NCBI GenBank assembly: GCA_945901795.1
Contig: CAMDLP010000008.1
Coordinates: 1-64,000 of the forward strand
DNA length: 64,000 nucleotides
Direction: 5' to 3'
DNA from: Akkermansia muciniphila
GTDB taxonomy: Bacteria; Verrucomicrobiota; Verrucomicrobiia; Verrucomicrobiales; Akkermansiaceae
The position numbers and the translations under genes were made by a program. The notes under the pieces were generated by a model. It was not told the DNA's origin. It ran no database searches and saw only the letters and a list, made by a program, of their open reading frames with translations. Shown piece after piece: positions 27,141 through 35,437 of the stretch (positions are counted from its first letter, which is position 1; the number at the start of each line of letters is the position of its first letter).

Positions 27141-28612
27141 GAGTATTCATCGCCGTGGATTTAGGTGCAGGCAGCGGTCGCGTGATCGCCGCGAGAACGG
27201 ACTTCTCCAAGCTGGAGCTTGAGGAGATCCACCGCTTCGACAATCCGGGGACGGATCTGCCGGGCGGATCGTTCTGGAACATCGTCGGGCTTTACCGTGA
27301 GATTCTCGAAGGCCTGCGCCGCGCGGTGGAGCGGCATGGCGAGAATATCGTCTCCATCGGGATCGATACCTGGGGCTGCGATTTCGGGCTGGTCGATGCA
27401 AACGGCGAGCTGTTGGGAATGCCGCACCAATACCGCGACCCGCGCTTCGAGGGGATGGCGGAGGCGATGCACGCGATCCTGCCCGAGGCGGAAATTTACG
27501 CGCAGACCGGGCTCAAGACGAATTTCTATAACAGCTCGCTGCACCTGCTGGCCGAAGCGCGCAAGAAGAGTCCTGCTTTGTTGAACGCGGAGCGCCTGCT
27601 TTTCGTGCCGGACTTGCTGGCGTATTGGCTGACCGGCAGGCAGGCGGTCGAGCGGACGATCGCCTCGACCTCGCAACTGATCGATCCGCGCACCGGCGAC
27701 TGGGCCTGGGGCGTGATCGACGCGCTGGGCTTGCCGCGAAAAATCTTCGGGGAAGTGGTCGCGCCGGGCACCGTGCTTGGGCCGATCCGTGAGGAAGTGG
27801 CGGCGTTCATCGGTCGGGCCGGGATTCCGGTGGTGGCCACGGCTTGTCACGACACGGCTTCGGCGGTGGCTGGCATTCCCATGATCGGCAGCGGAAATCT
27901 TTGGCTGTCATCGGGCACGTGGTCGATCATGGGCGTCGAGGCACCCGAGGCCATCACCACGCCGGAGGCATTCGAGCTGGGATTCTGCAACGAGCTGGGA
28001 GTGGATAACAGCGTCCGGTTTTTGAAAAACATCAGCGGCCTGTGGCTCATCCAAGAGTGCAAACGCCAGTGGGAACTCGACGGCGAAAAATTCGGCTACG
28101 CGGAAATGGCGGCGATGGCGAACGACGCCGAGCCGTTCACCGCCTTCATCGATCCGGACGACGCGAGCTTCGCTAGCCCCGGGGAAATGCCTGCCAAGAT
28201 CCGCGCTTACTGCGAGAAAACCGGCCAGCCCGTTCCTCTCAATCACGGCCAGGTCCTGCGGGTGGCCAGCGAATCGCTCGCGCTCAAATACCGCGTCGTG
28301 TATGACCGGGTCCGCAAACTAACGGGTCGTGATTTCACGCGCCTGCACGCGGGCGGCGGAGGCATCCAGAACGAGCTTCTCAGCCAGGCGACCGCCAACG
28401 CGCTCGGGATCGAGGTGATTGCCGGTCCGGTGGAGGCCACGTCTTGCGGCAACGTGATCACGCAGATGGTGGGCACCGGTCATCTGCCTGATATCAAGAC
28501 AGGACGGGATTTGATCCGGCGCTCGTTCGAGTTCCGGCTGTTCGCGCCCGGTGATTCCGCGGCGTGGGAAGCGGCGTTCCTGCGCTTCAAGACGGTTCTG
28601 GGTATGGAATGA
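27128..28612 (+). CDS. rhaB: Rhamnulokinase
   Basis: 494 aa from the ATG at 27128. It is a FGGY-family carbohydrate kinase matching RhaB, which phosphorylates L-rhamnulose at O1 with ATP. Motifs are FIAVDLGAGSGRV, IGIDTWGCDFGLVD, FYNSSLHLLAEARK, DLLAYWLTGRQAVERTIAST, ACHDTASAVAGIP, LWLSSGTWSIMG and LHAGGGGIQNELLSQATANA. No isomerase or aldolase gene accompanies it here, so the rest of the rhamnose or fucose pathway must lie elsewhere. The substrate assignment rests on overall similarity. Confidence 0.88.
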   Translation: MTSGRVFIAVDLGAGSGRVIAARTDFSKLELEEIHRFDNPGTDLPGGSFWNIVGLYREILEGLRRAVERHGENIVSIGIDTWGCDFGLVDANGELLGMPHQYRDPRFEGMAEAMHAILPEAEIYAQTGLKTNFYNSSLHLLAEARKKSPALLNAERLLFVPDLLAYWLTGRQAVERTIASTSQLIDPRTGDWAWGVIDALGLPRKIFGEVVAPGTVLGPIREEVAAFIGRAGIPVVATACHDTASAVAGIPMIGSGNLWLSSGTWSIMGVEAPEAITTPEAFELGFCNELGVDNSVRFLKNISGLWLIQECKRQWELDGEKFGYAEMAAMANDAEPFTAFIDPDDASFASPGEMPAKIRAYCEKTGQPVPLNHGQVLRVASESLALKYRVVYDRVRKLTGRDFTRLHAGGGGIQNELLSQATANALGIEVIAGPVEATSCGNVITQMVGTGHLPDIKTGRDLIRRSFEFRLFAPGDSAAWEAAFLRFKTVLGME

Positions 28613-29188
28613 TCCGAGTCCAGCCGCGCTGGGTGTGGTTTCCGATGTCGCCGTCTTTTGATCCGGGTTTTCCCCAAGAGAATCACACGAGGCGCGCAGC
28701 GGGCGATGGCGAATCAATTTCGCGGGCGAAAAAGTACTGCCAGGGAATCCGCGGCAAGTCCGGACAAACTACCGTTGCTCCGATCAAGGCCTGGCGGGGT
28801 TCGCTTGCCGAACCTCCACGGCCCCTGACAGCCCGGAGAGACAAAACCAGCCCGGCACGCCGCGCAATGCATTTGTTGAAAGCTTCAGCGCTCTTTCACC
28901 CCCTCGACGTGGGAGCCGTAGCGATGGAAACCCCTTGGACTGCGCGCAGCCTGCTGCCGCTTTGGCCAAGACAGCCTGCTGTCCAGGCCGGGGTGCTGGG
29001 GAGATGAGAAAGAAAATGCCGGATGCTCTGTGGTGCTGGGGTTGTCGGGATCGCAGCAGGCTGCGTATCCCAAAGCGGCAGCAGGCTGCGCGCAGTCCAA
29101 GGGGCTTGCCTCAAAGACACCTGGATGGTGACAAAGTTTCTTATTTTCCACACCCGACTACCCCGGGTTTTGGTGCTGAATAGCAAGA
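28613..29188. other. Repeat-bearing gene-free region
   Basis: About 575 bases between rhamnulokinase and the next possible gene. I see no supported ORF. The main content is the 35-bp inverted repeat described separately and partial copies of its core (GCAGCAGGCTGCG) between the arms. Confidence 0.45.
28931..29104. repeat. Perfect 35-bp inverted repeat with internal partial copies
   Basis: The 35 bases at 28931-28965 are the exact reverse complement of 29070-29104. The core is TGCGCGCAGCCTGCTGCCGC. Between the arms, 29053-29065 (GCAGCAGGCTGCG) is a further partial copy. The spacer is about 100 bases and has no coding signal. This looks like a REP- or MITE-like dispersed repeat pair. Confidence 0.75.
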
Positions 29189-29434
29189 ATGTGCCAAGAT
29201 TTGCACACGGGTATCCATTTCCTCGGCCACGGCGGGATCGGGCTGGTGAGTTTCGCGATGATCCTGCTGCCCTTGTGGGCCGCGATTTCGAGCCGGGCGC
29301 GGCCCGCGTTTCCGGCCGCTTCCGGAATGCAGGCGGGGCGGACGGAATGGACCGATGTTTCCGCATGGTATTGGGCGGCGCTGTGGCATCCGCTCAACGG
29401 GCCGTGGCAGGCGGAAACGGTGATCGGGGAATGA
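29189..29434 (+). CDS. Possible small membrane protein
   Basis: 81-aa frame with one hydrophobic segment (GGIGLVSFAMILLPLWAAIS, residues about 15-34) and a Trp-rich end (EWTDVSAWYWAALWHPLNGP). It has no recognised family. It precedes the next small gene by about 50 bases on the same strand. The composition is protein-like, but it could be a chance frame; an opposing minus-strand frame is also open here. Confidence 0.35.
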   Translation: MCQDLHTGIHFLGHGGIGLVSFAMILLPLWAAISSRARPAFPAASGMQAGRTEWTDVSAWYWAALWHPLNGPWQAETVIGE

Positions 29435-29482
29435 GAAGATTTTGTGCTTAGCCGCAGGCGGCGCATGCGCTACATCCGGGGC

Positions 29483-29803
29483 ATGGATGAACTGACACGT
29501 GATCACGGACCGCAGCCGCTCGACGGCCTGATGGACCGCTGGAATTTGACCAATCATGAATTGGTGGAAGTTTCCGAGGAACAACTGAACCACAAGCAGG
29601 TGCAGAAGGCGCGCAAGGGCCGCCAGCTCACGCTGCACCTGATGCAGAAGCTGATGCGGGCCGTCAACGAGGCGATTCTGGCGAAGCTGCCGAAGGAGCA
29701 GCGGCCGAACTTCGTGCCGTATTTGCACAAGTATTTGTTCAATTACGCCAAGGGCCATGACGCCGCCTGGGTGGATCCGAACGAGGAATTGATGGCGAAG
29801 TGA
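29483..29803 (+). CDS. Small conserved hypothetical protein, possibly DNA-binding
   Basis: 106 aa from the ATG at 29483 (the frame also has ATGs at 29444 and 29465). The helical N-terminal half (LDGLMDRWNLTNHELVEVSE, then QLNHKQVQKARKGRQLTLHL) looks like a helix-turn-helix pair, ending with a VNEAI helix. The C-terminal half has no motif known to me. It overlaps the next gene by four bases (GTGA), so they are translationally coupled. Confidence 0.65.
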   Translation: MDELTRDHGPQPLDGLMDRWNLTNHELVEVSEEQLNHKQVQKARKGRQLTLHLMQKLMRAVNEAILAKLPKEQRPNFVPYLHKYLFNYAKGHDAAWVDPNEELMAK

Positions 29804-30807
29804 GCGCGCCGCCATGGACCATCGCCGGACAAGGACTCGCGGGGACTTGTCTCGCGTGGGCGCTGCGGCGGCGTGGGGCGGAATTTATGTTAGTGGATCG
29901 TGGCGCGGGCGGCAGCTCGCGGGTCGCGGCGGGGATGGTGAATCCGATCACCGGGAAAAATTTCGAACCCAGCTGGCGGATCGCGGAGTTTTTGCCGGAG
30001 GCGCTGGAGTTTTATGCGGCCGTGGAGAAACAGATCGGGCGGCAGGTCTGGTATCCGTTTCCGGTGTTGCGGCTGGCTGGATCGGACAAGGAATGGCGGA
30101 AGATTGTCTCGAAGTTGGATTCGCCGGACGTCGTGCCGTGGATCGCGGGGGAGGTCCCCGCGCCGGACGGGTGGGTCGGCGCGGTGGAGGTGGGTGGCGG
30201 CGGACGGTTGGACACGCGGACTTTCATGGATGGCTCGCGGGAGTTTTTTGAAGAGCTCGGTTGTTACCGCAGCGGTGAGGTTTCTCTAGCGGAAGATAGC
30301 CGGAACGTGATCTGGTGTGAGGGCGCGGCGGGCTTGATGGCGGGGCGCTACGGTCCGCACCGCTGCGCGAAGGGCGAGATTCTAACTTTGCGAGCCGCGG
30401 GTTGGGATGAGACCCGCATCCGGATCGGCGCGGGCGGCTGGCTGGTGCCGCAGGGCGGGGGAGTTTTCAAGGCGGGCTCGACATACGAATGGGACGAGCT
30501 CGATGAACTGCCGACCGAAAAAGGAAGGGCGCGGGTGGAGGAAATCGCCAGCCGTCTGGGTGGTGGGGTTTTCGAAGTGATCGCCCACGAGGCCGGAGTG
30601 CGGCCGATTTTGCGGCGCAGCGAGCCGTTGATCGGACCGCTCGACGGCGGCGGCTGGATGTTCAACGCGCTCGGCTCGAAAGGCTCGCTCTACGCGCCGG
30701 GTATGGCGGGGCGGCTCGCTCGCTGGCTGCTAGACGGCGTCGAGCCTGAGCTGGAAGTGGACTTCCGGGTGTTTCGCGCACAAACTCTGCGAGATGAATC
30801 CCGTTGA
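29800..30807 (+). CDS. FAD-dependent oxidoreductase (DAO family)
   Basis: 335 aa starting at GTG 29800, coupled to the previous gene. The N-terminal dinucleotide-binding motif WTIAGQGLAGTCLAWALRRR, followed by EFMLVDRG, is the FAD Rossmann fold of D-amino-acid oxidase-like enzymes. GSSRVAAGMVNPITGK is conserved in relatives of MnmC and glycine oxidase. The end (GWMFNALGSKGSLYAPGMAG) closes the FAD site. It overlaps the following MnmM-like gene by 14 bases. Since that neighbour may modify tRNA wobble uridine, an MnmC-like oxidase role is possible but unproven. Confidence 0.8.
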   Translation: MSAPPWTIAGQGLAGTCLAWALRRRGAEFMLVDRGAGGSSRVAAGMVNPITGKNFEPSWRIAEFLPEALEFYAAVEKQIGRQVWYPFPVLRLAGSDKEWRKIVSKLDSPDVVPWIAGEVPAPDGWVGAVEVGGGGRLDTRTFMDGSREFFEELGCYRSGEVSLAEDSRNVIWCEGAAGLMAGRYGPHRCAKGEILTLRAAGWDETRIRIGAGGWLVPQGGGVFKAGSTYEWDELDELPTEKGRARVEEIASRLGGGVFEVIAHEAGVRPILRRSEPLIGPLDGGGWMFNALGSKGSLYAPGMAGRLARWLLDGVEPELEVDFRVFRAQTLRDESR

Positions 30808-31369
30808 CCCGCTGTCCCCCCCCCGCCCGACGGCTTTGGCGCAGGAAATCCTGAGACCTTTGATCCGGCCGGGGGATCTGGTGATCGACGCGACGGCGGG
30901 CAACGGCTACGACACGGTTTTTCTAGCGGAATGCGTCGGGCCGACGGGAAAGGTGCTCGCCTTCGACGTGCAGGAAGCGGCGCTGGCGTCTGCTAGGGCA
31001 AGGGTGGGCGAGACGCGGTGCGTGGAGTTTTTCCATGAGTCGCATGGAAAAATGGCGGATCACGCCGCGGGGGAGTCGGTGGCGGTGGTCATGTTCAACC
31101 TCGGCTACCTGCCGGGAGACGACCACCAGCTGACGACTCAATCCGCCGAGACGCTGGTGGCCTTGGAGGCGGCGGTCCGCTTGATCAAACTCGGCGGCGC
31201 GCTGTCGGTGATCTGTTATCCCGGCCACCCGGCGGGGGCCGCCGAGGCGGAGGCGGTGGAACGCTGGCTGACCGCCCAAGCCGCCGATGGCTGGCGGATC
31301 GCGAGGTATGGCGCCGTGGGGACGCGCCGGCCCGCGCCGTTTTTGCTGTTGGCGGGGAAGGGTTCTTGA
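30794..31369 (+). CDS. Class I methyltransferase, MnmM/YtqB family
   Basis: 191 aa. The SAM-binding motif VIDATAGNGYDTVFLAE, an acidic motif II (VLAFDVQE) and the family signature VVMFNLGYLPGDDHQLTTQ match the rRNA_methylase/YtqB family. B. subtilis MnmM of this family methylates 5-aminomethyluridine at the tRNA wobble position. The C-terminus (VICYPGHPAGAAEAEAVERW) is typical. The N-terminus is encoded through a run of eight C, the kind of tract prone to indels. It is cotranscribed with the FAD oxidoreductase. Confidence 0.82.
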   Translation: MNPVDPLSPPRPTALAQEILRPLIRPGDLVIDATAGNGYDTVFLAECVGPTGKVLAFDVQEAALASARARVGETRCVEFFHESHGKMADHAAGESVAVVMFNLGYLPGDDHQLTTQSAETLVALEAAVRLIKLGGALSVICYPGHPAGAAEAEAVERWLTAQAADGWRIARYGAVGTRRPAPFLLLAGKGS

Positions 31370-31681
31370 TTCACGGCCTTTCCAAGCCGCCGAGCACCAC
31401 GTTGAACGTGCCGACAAAGCGGGGGCGGGTGAATGCGATTCCGCGCGGGTTGTGCTATTGGAAAATCCGCCGCAGGAGCGCCGCCAGCCCGGGCTTGTCC
31501 AGTTCGTGTTTCGCGATGGCGATCAGGGCGTCGTAGAGTTGCTCTTGGACTGCGATGCTTGGATTGCAACGATAACCTTGCATGGCCCATGATCATGGCC
31601 GAAAACTACCCGCTGCCCGCATTTCTTTAAGTCTCGTTTGATGCGGATTGCGGATCGCGGATCGCGGAATTAAGAGGGGCC
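31370..31681. other. Short region between the MnmM-like and DHPS-like genes
   Basis: No gene is clear. A minus-strand 42-codon frame is described separately. Near 31640 the sequence has a repeated GCGGAT/CGCGGATCGCGG pattern of the low-complexity kind seen elsewhere in this window between genes. Confidence 0.35.
31455..31583 (-). CDS. Possible 42-aa peptide or gene remnant
   Basis: An ATG at 31583 opens 42 codons encoding GYRCNPSIAVQEQLYDALIA followed by IAKHELDKPGLAALLRRIFQ and a stop. The amino-acid composition and amphipathic pattern are protein-like. It is shorter than usual genes and matches no family I know. It may be a real small protein or the C-terminal scrap of a larger one. Confidence 0.3.
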   Translation of the reverse strand: MQGYRCNPSIAVQEQLYDALIAIAKHELDKPGLAALLRRIFQ

Positions 31682-32551
31682 ATGCGATTGAAGCTGCCCG
31701 CGCGGGTGATCGAGTTCCCCCGGCGACCGCTGGTGATGGGGATCGTGAACGTGAACGACGACTCGTTTTCCGGCGACGGGACGCTGGATTTTGAGACGGC
31801 GGTCGCGCAGGCGCGGAGCCAGGTGGCGGCGGGCGCGGACGTGATCGACGTCGGCGCAGAAAGCGCGCGGACGAACCGGTCGGCGGTGCCGGTGGCGGAG
31901 GAGCTGCGGCGGTTCCAGGGATTTTTGGAGTGCTGGGAGGACGTTTGGCAGGGCGTGGAGCCACGCGATGCGGAGCAAATCTGGCCGCCGGTTTTGTCCG
32001 TGAACACGTGGCGGCCGGAGGCGGTTGAGGGCGTTTTGCAGGTGGGAAATGTCGAGCTGGTCAATGACATGGGTGGGCTGCCGGATGACCGGAACGCGCG
32101 CCTCTGTGCGGCTCACGGGGCGGCGTTGCTCATCATGCACAGCGTGGGCGAGCCGAAGATCCCGCATTTTCAACAGCAATGGAGCGACGTGATGGGCGCA
32201 ATGGAGCGGTTTTTTGAGGAGAAACTCGCGCGGGCGGAAGCCGCCGGACTCTCGCTGGAAGCCGTCATCCTCGACCCCGGCATCGATTTCGCGAAGCAGC
32301 GGGAGGACAATCTCACGGTGTTCCGCGAGTTGGAGCGCTTGCACAAATTCGGGCGGCCGGTGCTGGTCCCGGTCTCGCGGAAGACGGTCATCGGAGAAGT
32401 CCTCGGACTGCCAGATCCCACGAGCCGCGATGCCGGGACGATCGCTTGCATCAGCGCGGCGATGAATCGCGGGGCAAAGATTTTCCGGGTCCATCACGTC
32501 GAGGCGGCGTGGCAGGCGGTGAAAACGCTCGCGGCGATTGACGGCGTTTGA
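31682..32551 (+). CDS. folP: Dihydropteroate synthase homologue
   Basis: 289 aa. The TIM-barrel DHPS pattern is visible: MGIVNVNDDSFSGDG (canonical NxTPDSFSDGG), AAGADVIDVGAESARTN, VLSVNTW, ELVNDMGG, VILDPGIDFAKQREDNL and VLVPVSRKTVIGEVLGL. DHPS joins p-aminobenzoate to the pterin diphosphate in folate synthesis. Several positions differ from classical FolP: NDD for TPD, MHSVGEP where MHMRG(T)P is usual, and TW for TY/TYK. It is therefore either the organism's FolP or a divergent relative. It converges with hisD. Confidence 0.8.
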   Translation: MRLKLPARVIEFPRRPLVMGIVNVNDDSFSGDGTLDFETAVAQARSQVAAGADVIDVGAESARTNRSAVPVAEELRRFQGFLECWEDVWQGVEPRDAEQIWPPVLSVNTWRPEAVEGVLQVGNVELVNDMGGLPDDRNARLCAAHGAALLIMHSVGEPKIPHFQQQWSDVMGAMERFFEEKLARAEAAGLSLEAVILDPGIDFAKQREDNLTVFRELERLHKFGRPVLVPVSRKTVIGEVLGLPDPTSRDAGTIACISAAMNRGAKIFRVHHVEAAWQAVKTLAAIDGV

Positions 32552-32608
32552 AGCCAGCTTCGGCGATGCTTGGCCTGATTTTGCGGTGTGGCGTTTCCGC
32601 GTGGTCGA

Positions 32609-33898
32609 TCATTTCTCCAAGCGGATGGCCGTGGATCTGCCGTGGGCGTCGAGCCCCTCGATGCGGGCGAACTCCTCGACGACGGATAGGGATTTTCTGA
32701 CAGAACTTTTGTCGAGCCGGACGATGCTGGTCCGGCGTTGGAACTGGTCCGCGCGGATGCCGGAGAACGAACGGCCGGAGCCGCCGGTGGGCAGCGTGTG
32801 GCTGGGGCCGGCGAGGAAATCGCCGACCGCGACCGGCGAGTCGTTGCCCAGATAGATCGCGCCGGCGGTGCGGATTTGCGGCAGCCAGCGGGCCTCGTCC
32901 GCGGTGATCAGCGAAAGGTGCTCGGGGGCGAAGGCGTTGGAAATGGCGACGCCTTCCGCGAATGATTTCAAGTGCAGCAGGAAGGTGCCGCGCTTGAGGA
33001 CCTCGCGGATGATTTTCGTGCGGGAAAGCGTCGGCAGCTGGCGCTCGATGGCTTTGACGACCTTGCCGAGCAGCGCTTTGGAATCGGTGGCGAAGCCGAC
33101 CACGCTGTCGCCGCCGTGCTCGGCCTGGGCGAGGATGTCGGCGGCGATGAAATCCGGATTTCCGGTCTTGTCGGCGAGGATGAGGATTTCGCTAGGGCCG
33201 GGCAGCAGGTCGATGGAGACCGCGCCGACGAGCTGGCGTTTCGCCTCGACGACGAAGCTGTTACCGGGTCCGAAGATCCGCTCCACCGGTTTGATCGAGC
33301 GCGTTCCCAAAGCGAGCGCGGCGATGGCTTGCGCGCCGCCGACCTTGATCGCCTCGGTCACGCCGGCGGCTTTCAGCGCATAGAGCAGCGCGGGATTCAC
33401 CGAGCCGTCCGGGCCGCAGGGGGTGGCGGCTAGAATCTCCGGCACGCCCGCCGCCTGCGCGAATCCGGCGGTCATCAACGCGGTGGAAACCAGCGGAGCC
33501 TTGCCGCCGGGAACGTAAACGCCCACCCGGTCAAACGGCGTGAAGCGCTCGCCGACCGTCGCGCCTTCCGCGTTTTTCGCCGACCAATCTTTCCGCAAAC
33601 TCCGTTTCGCGAAGCTGTGGATGTTCGTTAGACTGCGGGCGACCGCGGTTTTCGTCTCAGCGGTGACGGCCTTTTCGGCGGCGGAAAACTCCGCTTCGCT
33701 GACGAAGAGCGTCTTCGCGGTGAGCGTCGCGCCGTCGAAGCGCTTGGTGAAAGTGAACAGGGCCTCGTCGCCCTTGAGCGCGACTTGCGCGATGATTTCC
33801 GTGACCAGATCGCGGGTGCCGGGCTCCGGCAATGCGCGGCGGTTGAGGCGGCGGACAAACGGCACGTAGCCGGAATCGAGGTAGCTGAGAATTTTCAT
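32609..33898 (-). CDS. hisD: Histidinol dehydrogenase
   Basis: 429 aa. HisD oxidises L-histidinol to histidine in two NAD-dependent steps using Zn. Clear motifs: PGGKAPLVSTALMTAGFAQA, GGAQAIAALALGT, KIFGPGN-type sequence (VERIFGPGNSFV), DLLPGPSEILILADKTGNPD, AADILAQAEHGGDS and the C-terminal NAFAPEHLSLITADEARW with the metal-binding Glu-His. The length is typical. No other his gene is nearby. It is convergent with the DHPS-like gene across 57 bases. Confidence 0.95.
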   Translation of the reverse strand: MKILSYLDSGYVPFVRRLNRRALPEPGTRDLVTEIIAQVALKGDEALFTFTKRFDGATLTAKTLFVSEAEFSAAEKAVTAETKTAVARSLTNIHSFAKRSLRKDWSAKNAEGATVGERFTPFDRVGVYVPGGKAPLVSTALMTAGFAQAAGVPEILAATPCGPDGSVNPALLYALKAAGVTEAIKVGGAQAIAALALGTRSIKPVERIFGPGNSFVVEAKRQLVGAVSIDLLPGPSEILILADKTGNPDFIAADILAQAEHGGDSVVGFATDSKALLGKVVKAIERQLPTLSRTKIIREVLKRGTFLLHLKSFAEGVAISNAFAPEHLSLITADEARWLPQIRTAGAIYLGNDSPVAVGDFLAGPSHTLPTGGSGRSFSGIRADQFQRRTSIVRLDKSSVRKSLSVVEEFARIEGLDAHGRSTAIRLEK

Positions 33899-34028
33899 GC
33901 CGGGTGGAAGTGCCGGAACATGAGCGCCGGCGAGCGATTCGCCAAGCCTGATCCTGCGGGCGACGCATCTAAAATACTAAGACGTTAGCCGCAAAAAGGC
34001 GCAAAAAGAGCGCAAGAACCCAATCTCA

Positions 34029-34480
34029 TTACCAGTTCCTCAACGTGAGATTTCCACCGAGGCTGAAGCCGATGAGATCGATCGCGTCCGCCGGGTGGTT
34101 CGCCAGCGCGTGGGAGATGACCGCGTGTAAATCCCCGGTCGCGCCGCTGTGATACATCCGCAGCAGGCGGTTCGGCTCGCCGCCGCAGCCTCAAAATTCC
34201 ACGCCAGCACGTCCCAGCCACGCCGGAGCAAAGCGGCGGCCATGCCTTGGATGTAGCCGGTTTGCAGGTCGGCTTCCAAGCCGTGGGAGAGGATCGCAAG
34301 GCGCGCACGCCCCTGGTCCGCCCATTCCAAATCGACGAAATCACCGTCCAGCAGCTCCAAGCGCTCGGGCCGGTTCGTGACGCGCGCCACCCGCCGGAAC
34401 AGGGCGGGGTAGATGGTTTGCACGTGTCCGCCGGGAAGCCACGAGGGCGCGCGGTAGCTGGAATCCTGAATCAATGGCAT
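34029..34480 (-). pseudogene. YheT-family alpha/beta hydrolase, frameshifted and truncated
   Basis: From the ATG at 34480 the frame gives SYRAPSWLPGGHVQTIYPAL and ILSHGLEADLQTGYIQGMAA, then RRGWDVLAWNF. Losing one base near 34192 breaks the frame. In the next frame the family sequence continues as GEPNRLLRMYHSGATGDLHA, then HPADAIDLIGFSLGGNLTLR, and stops two codons later. The nucleophile motif GFSLGG is reached, but the catalytic Asp and His regions are missing. So there are two lesions, a -1 frameshift and loss of the 3' half. Confidence 0.75.
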
Positions 34481-34620
34481 GAACGTCTGCGCGTGATTTA
34501 GCCGCGGATTCTTGCCCCCGCAAGGCATCTGCGGACGCGCCCCCACAATGGCGCTTGTCATCCTTCCCGGCGGGGTATACCCGGACGGCGGCTTTAAGAA
34601 ATCGTGAAGCCAATTTACTC

Positions 34621-35196
34621 ATGACCTTCTTCATCCTCTGGTGCCTCGCAGGCCTCGCCGTCGGTATCGTCTTCGCCTCGTTTTTCGAATGGACGCTTCA
34701 CAAATACGTGATGCACCGCCCGGTCGGGAATTTCCGCTACGCGTTCCAGGCGCACGCCATCGTCCATCACGGGACGTTCAAGGCGGACAAGACCTATCAC
34801 CTCATCGATGAGAAGGACAAGGAGACCATCCCGATGGCGTGGTGGAACGGCCCGGTGATCATCCTGATCGGCGCGATCCCGTTCGCGCTGCTTTCCTTGC
34901 TGACCGGACAGTGGGCGTTCGTGGTCGGCGGCGTGCTGGCCTTCGGGTCGTACTACTGCTTTTACGAATACATCCATTGGTGCATGCATTTGCCGAAGGC
35001 CCGCCGGGTGGAAAAACCCTGGTGGTTCCGCCGGCTCAATGGCCACCACCTGCTGCATCACCGCTACATGCACAAGAATTTCAACGTCGTCCTGCCGGTC
35101 GCCGACCTGTGCCTCGGGACCTTCATGGCCCGCTCGAAAACCCACTTCGCCCAAGCGACGGGTCCGTCGGTGCCGAACATGCAGCCGCGGAGCTGA
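34621..35196 (+). CDS. Fatty acid hydroxylase superfamily membrane protein
   Basis: 191 aa from the ATG at 34621. It has four hydrophobic segments and the histidine clusters of the sterol desaturase/fatty acid hydroxylase family: HKYVMH, HAIVHH, HWCMH and HHLLHHRYMH. These would bind a di-iron centre at the membrane and hydroxylate or desaturate a lipid chain, possibly of lipid A, a carotenoid or a hopanoid-type substrate. The exact substrate cannot be deduced. It is followed by a small lipoprotein gene on the same strand. Confidence 0.82.
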   Translation: MTFFILWCLAGLAVGIVFASFFEWTLHKYVMHRPVGNFRYAFQAHAIVHHGTFKADKTYHLIDEKDKETIPMAWWNGPVIILIGAIPFALLSLLTGQWAFVVGGVLAFGSYYCFYEYIHWCMHLPKARRVEKPWWFRRLNGHHLLHHRYMHKNFNVVLPVADLCLGTFMARSKTHFAQATGPSVPNMQPRS

Positions 35197-35269
35197 TTTC
35201 GGGGCGGAAAGAGAATGCTGGAGTTTCCGGGTCAAAGCGGCTAGGACTCGCGAACACCCATCCGATCCC

Positions 35270-35437
35270 ATGAAATACCTACTGCTATTCCCGCTCCTTG
35301 GCCTCGCGTTTTCCACCATTTCCTGCCGCACCGTCACTCCGATCGATCCGATGACGATGAAGCAATCCTGCAAGTGCCTGCCTGAGAATTTCCGTCAGGA
35401 TGGCAGCTGCCACGCTGTCGTGAACGGCACGAAGTAA
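35270..35437 (+). CDS. Small lipoprotein
   Basis: 55 aa from the ATG at 35270. The signal peptide MKYLLLFPLLGLAFSTISC ends in a lipobox, so Cys19 is the likely lipidation site. The mature part contains three more cysteines (MKQSCKCLPENFRQDGSC). No family is recognised. It starts 73 bases after the hydroxylase and ends directly before the convergent methyltransferase-like gene. Confidence 0.6.
   Translation: MKYLLLFPLLGLAFSTISCRTVTPIDPMTMKQSCKCLPENFRQDGSCHAVVNGTK

Noticed and set aside
29158-29466. 102-aa minus-strand frame
   Set aside because: Ser/Arg/His-rich composition, no start context, and it opposes a slightly better plus-strand frame.
30816-30823. Eight-C run in the MnmM-like gene as a phase switch
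   Set aside because: The frame is intact as read; without variation data it is only a slippage-prone site.
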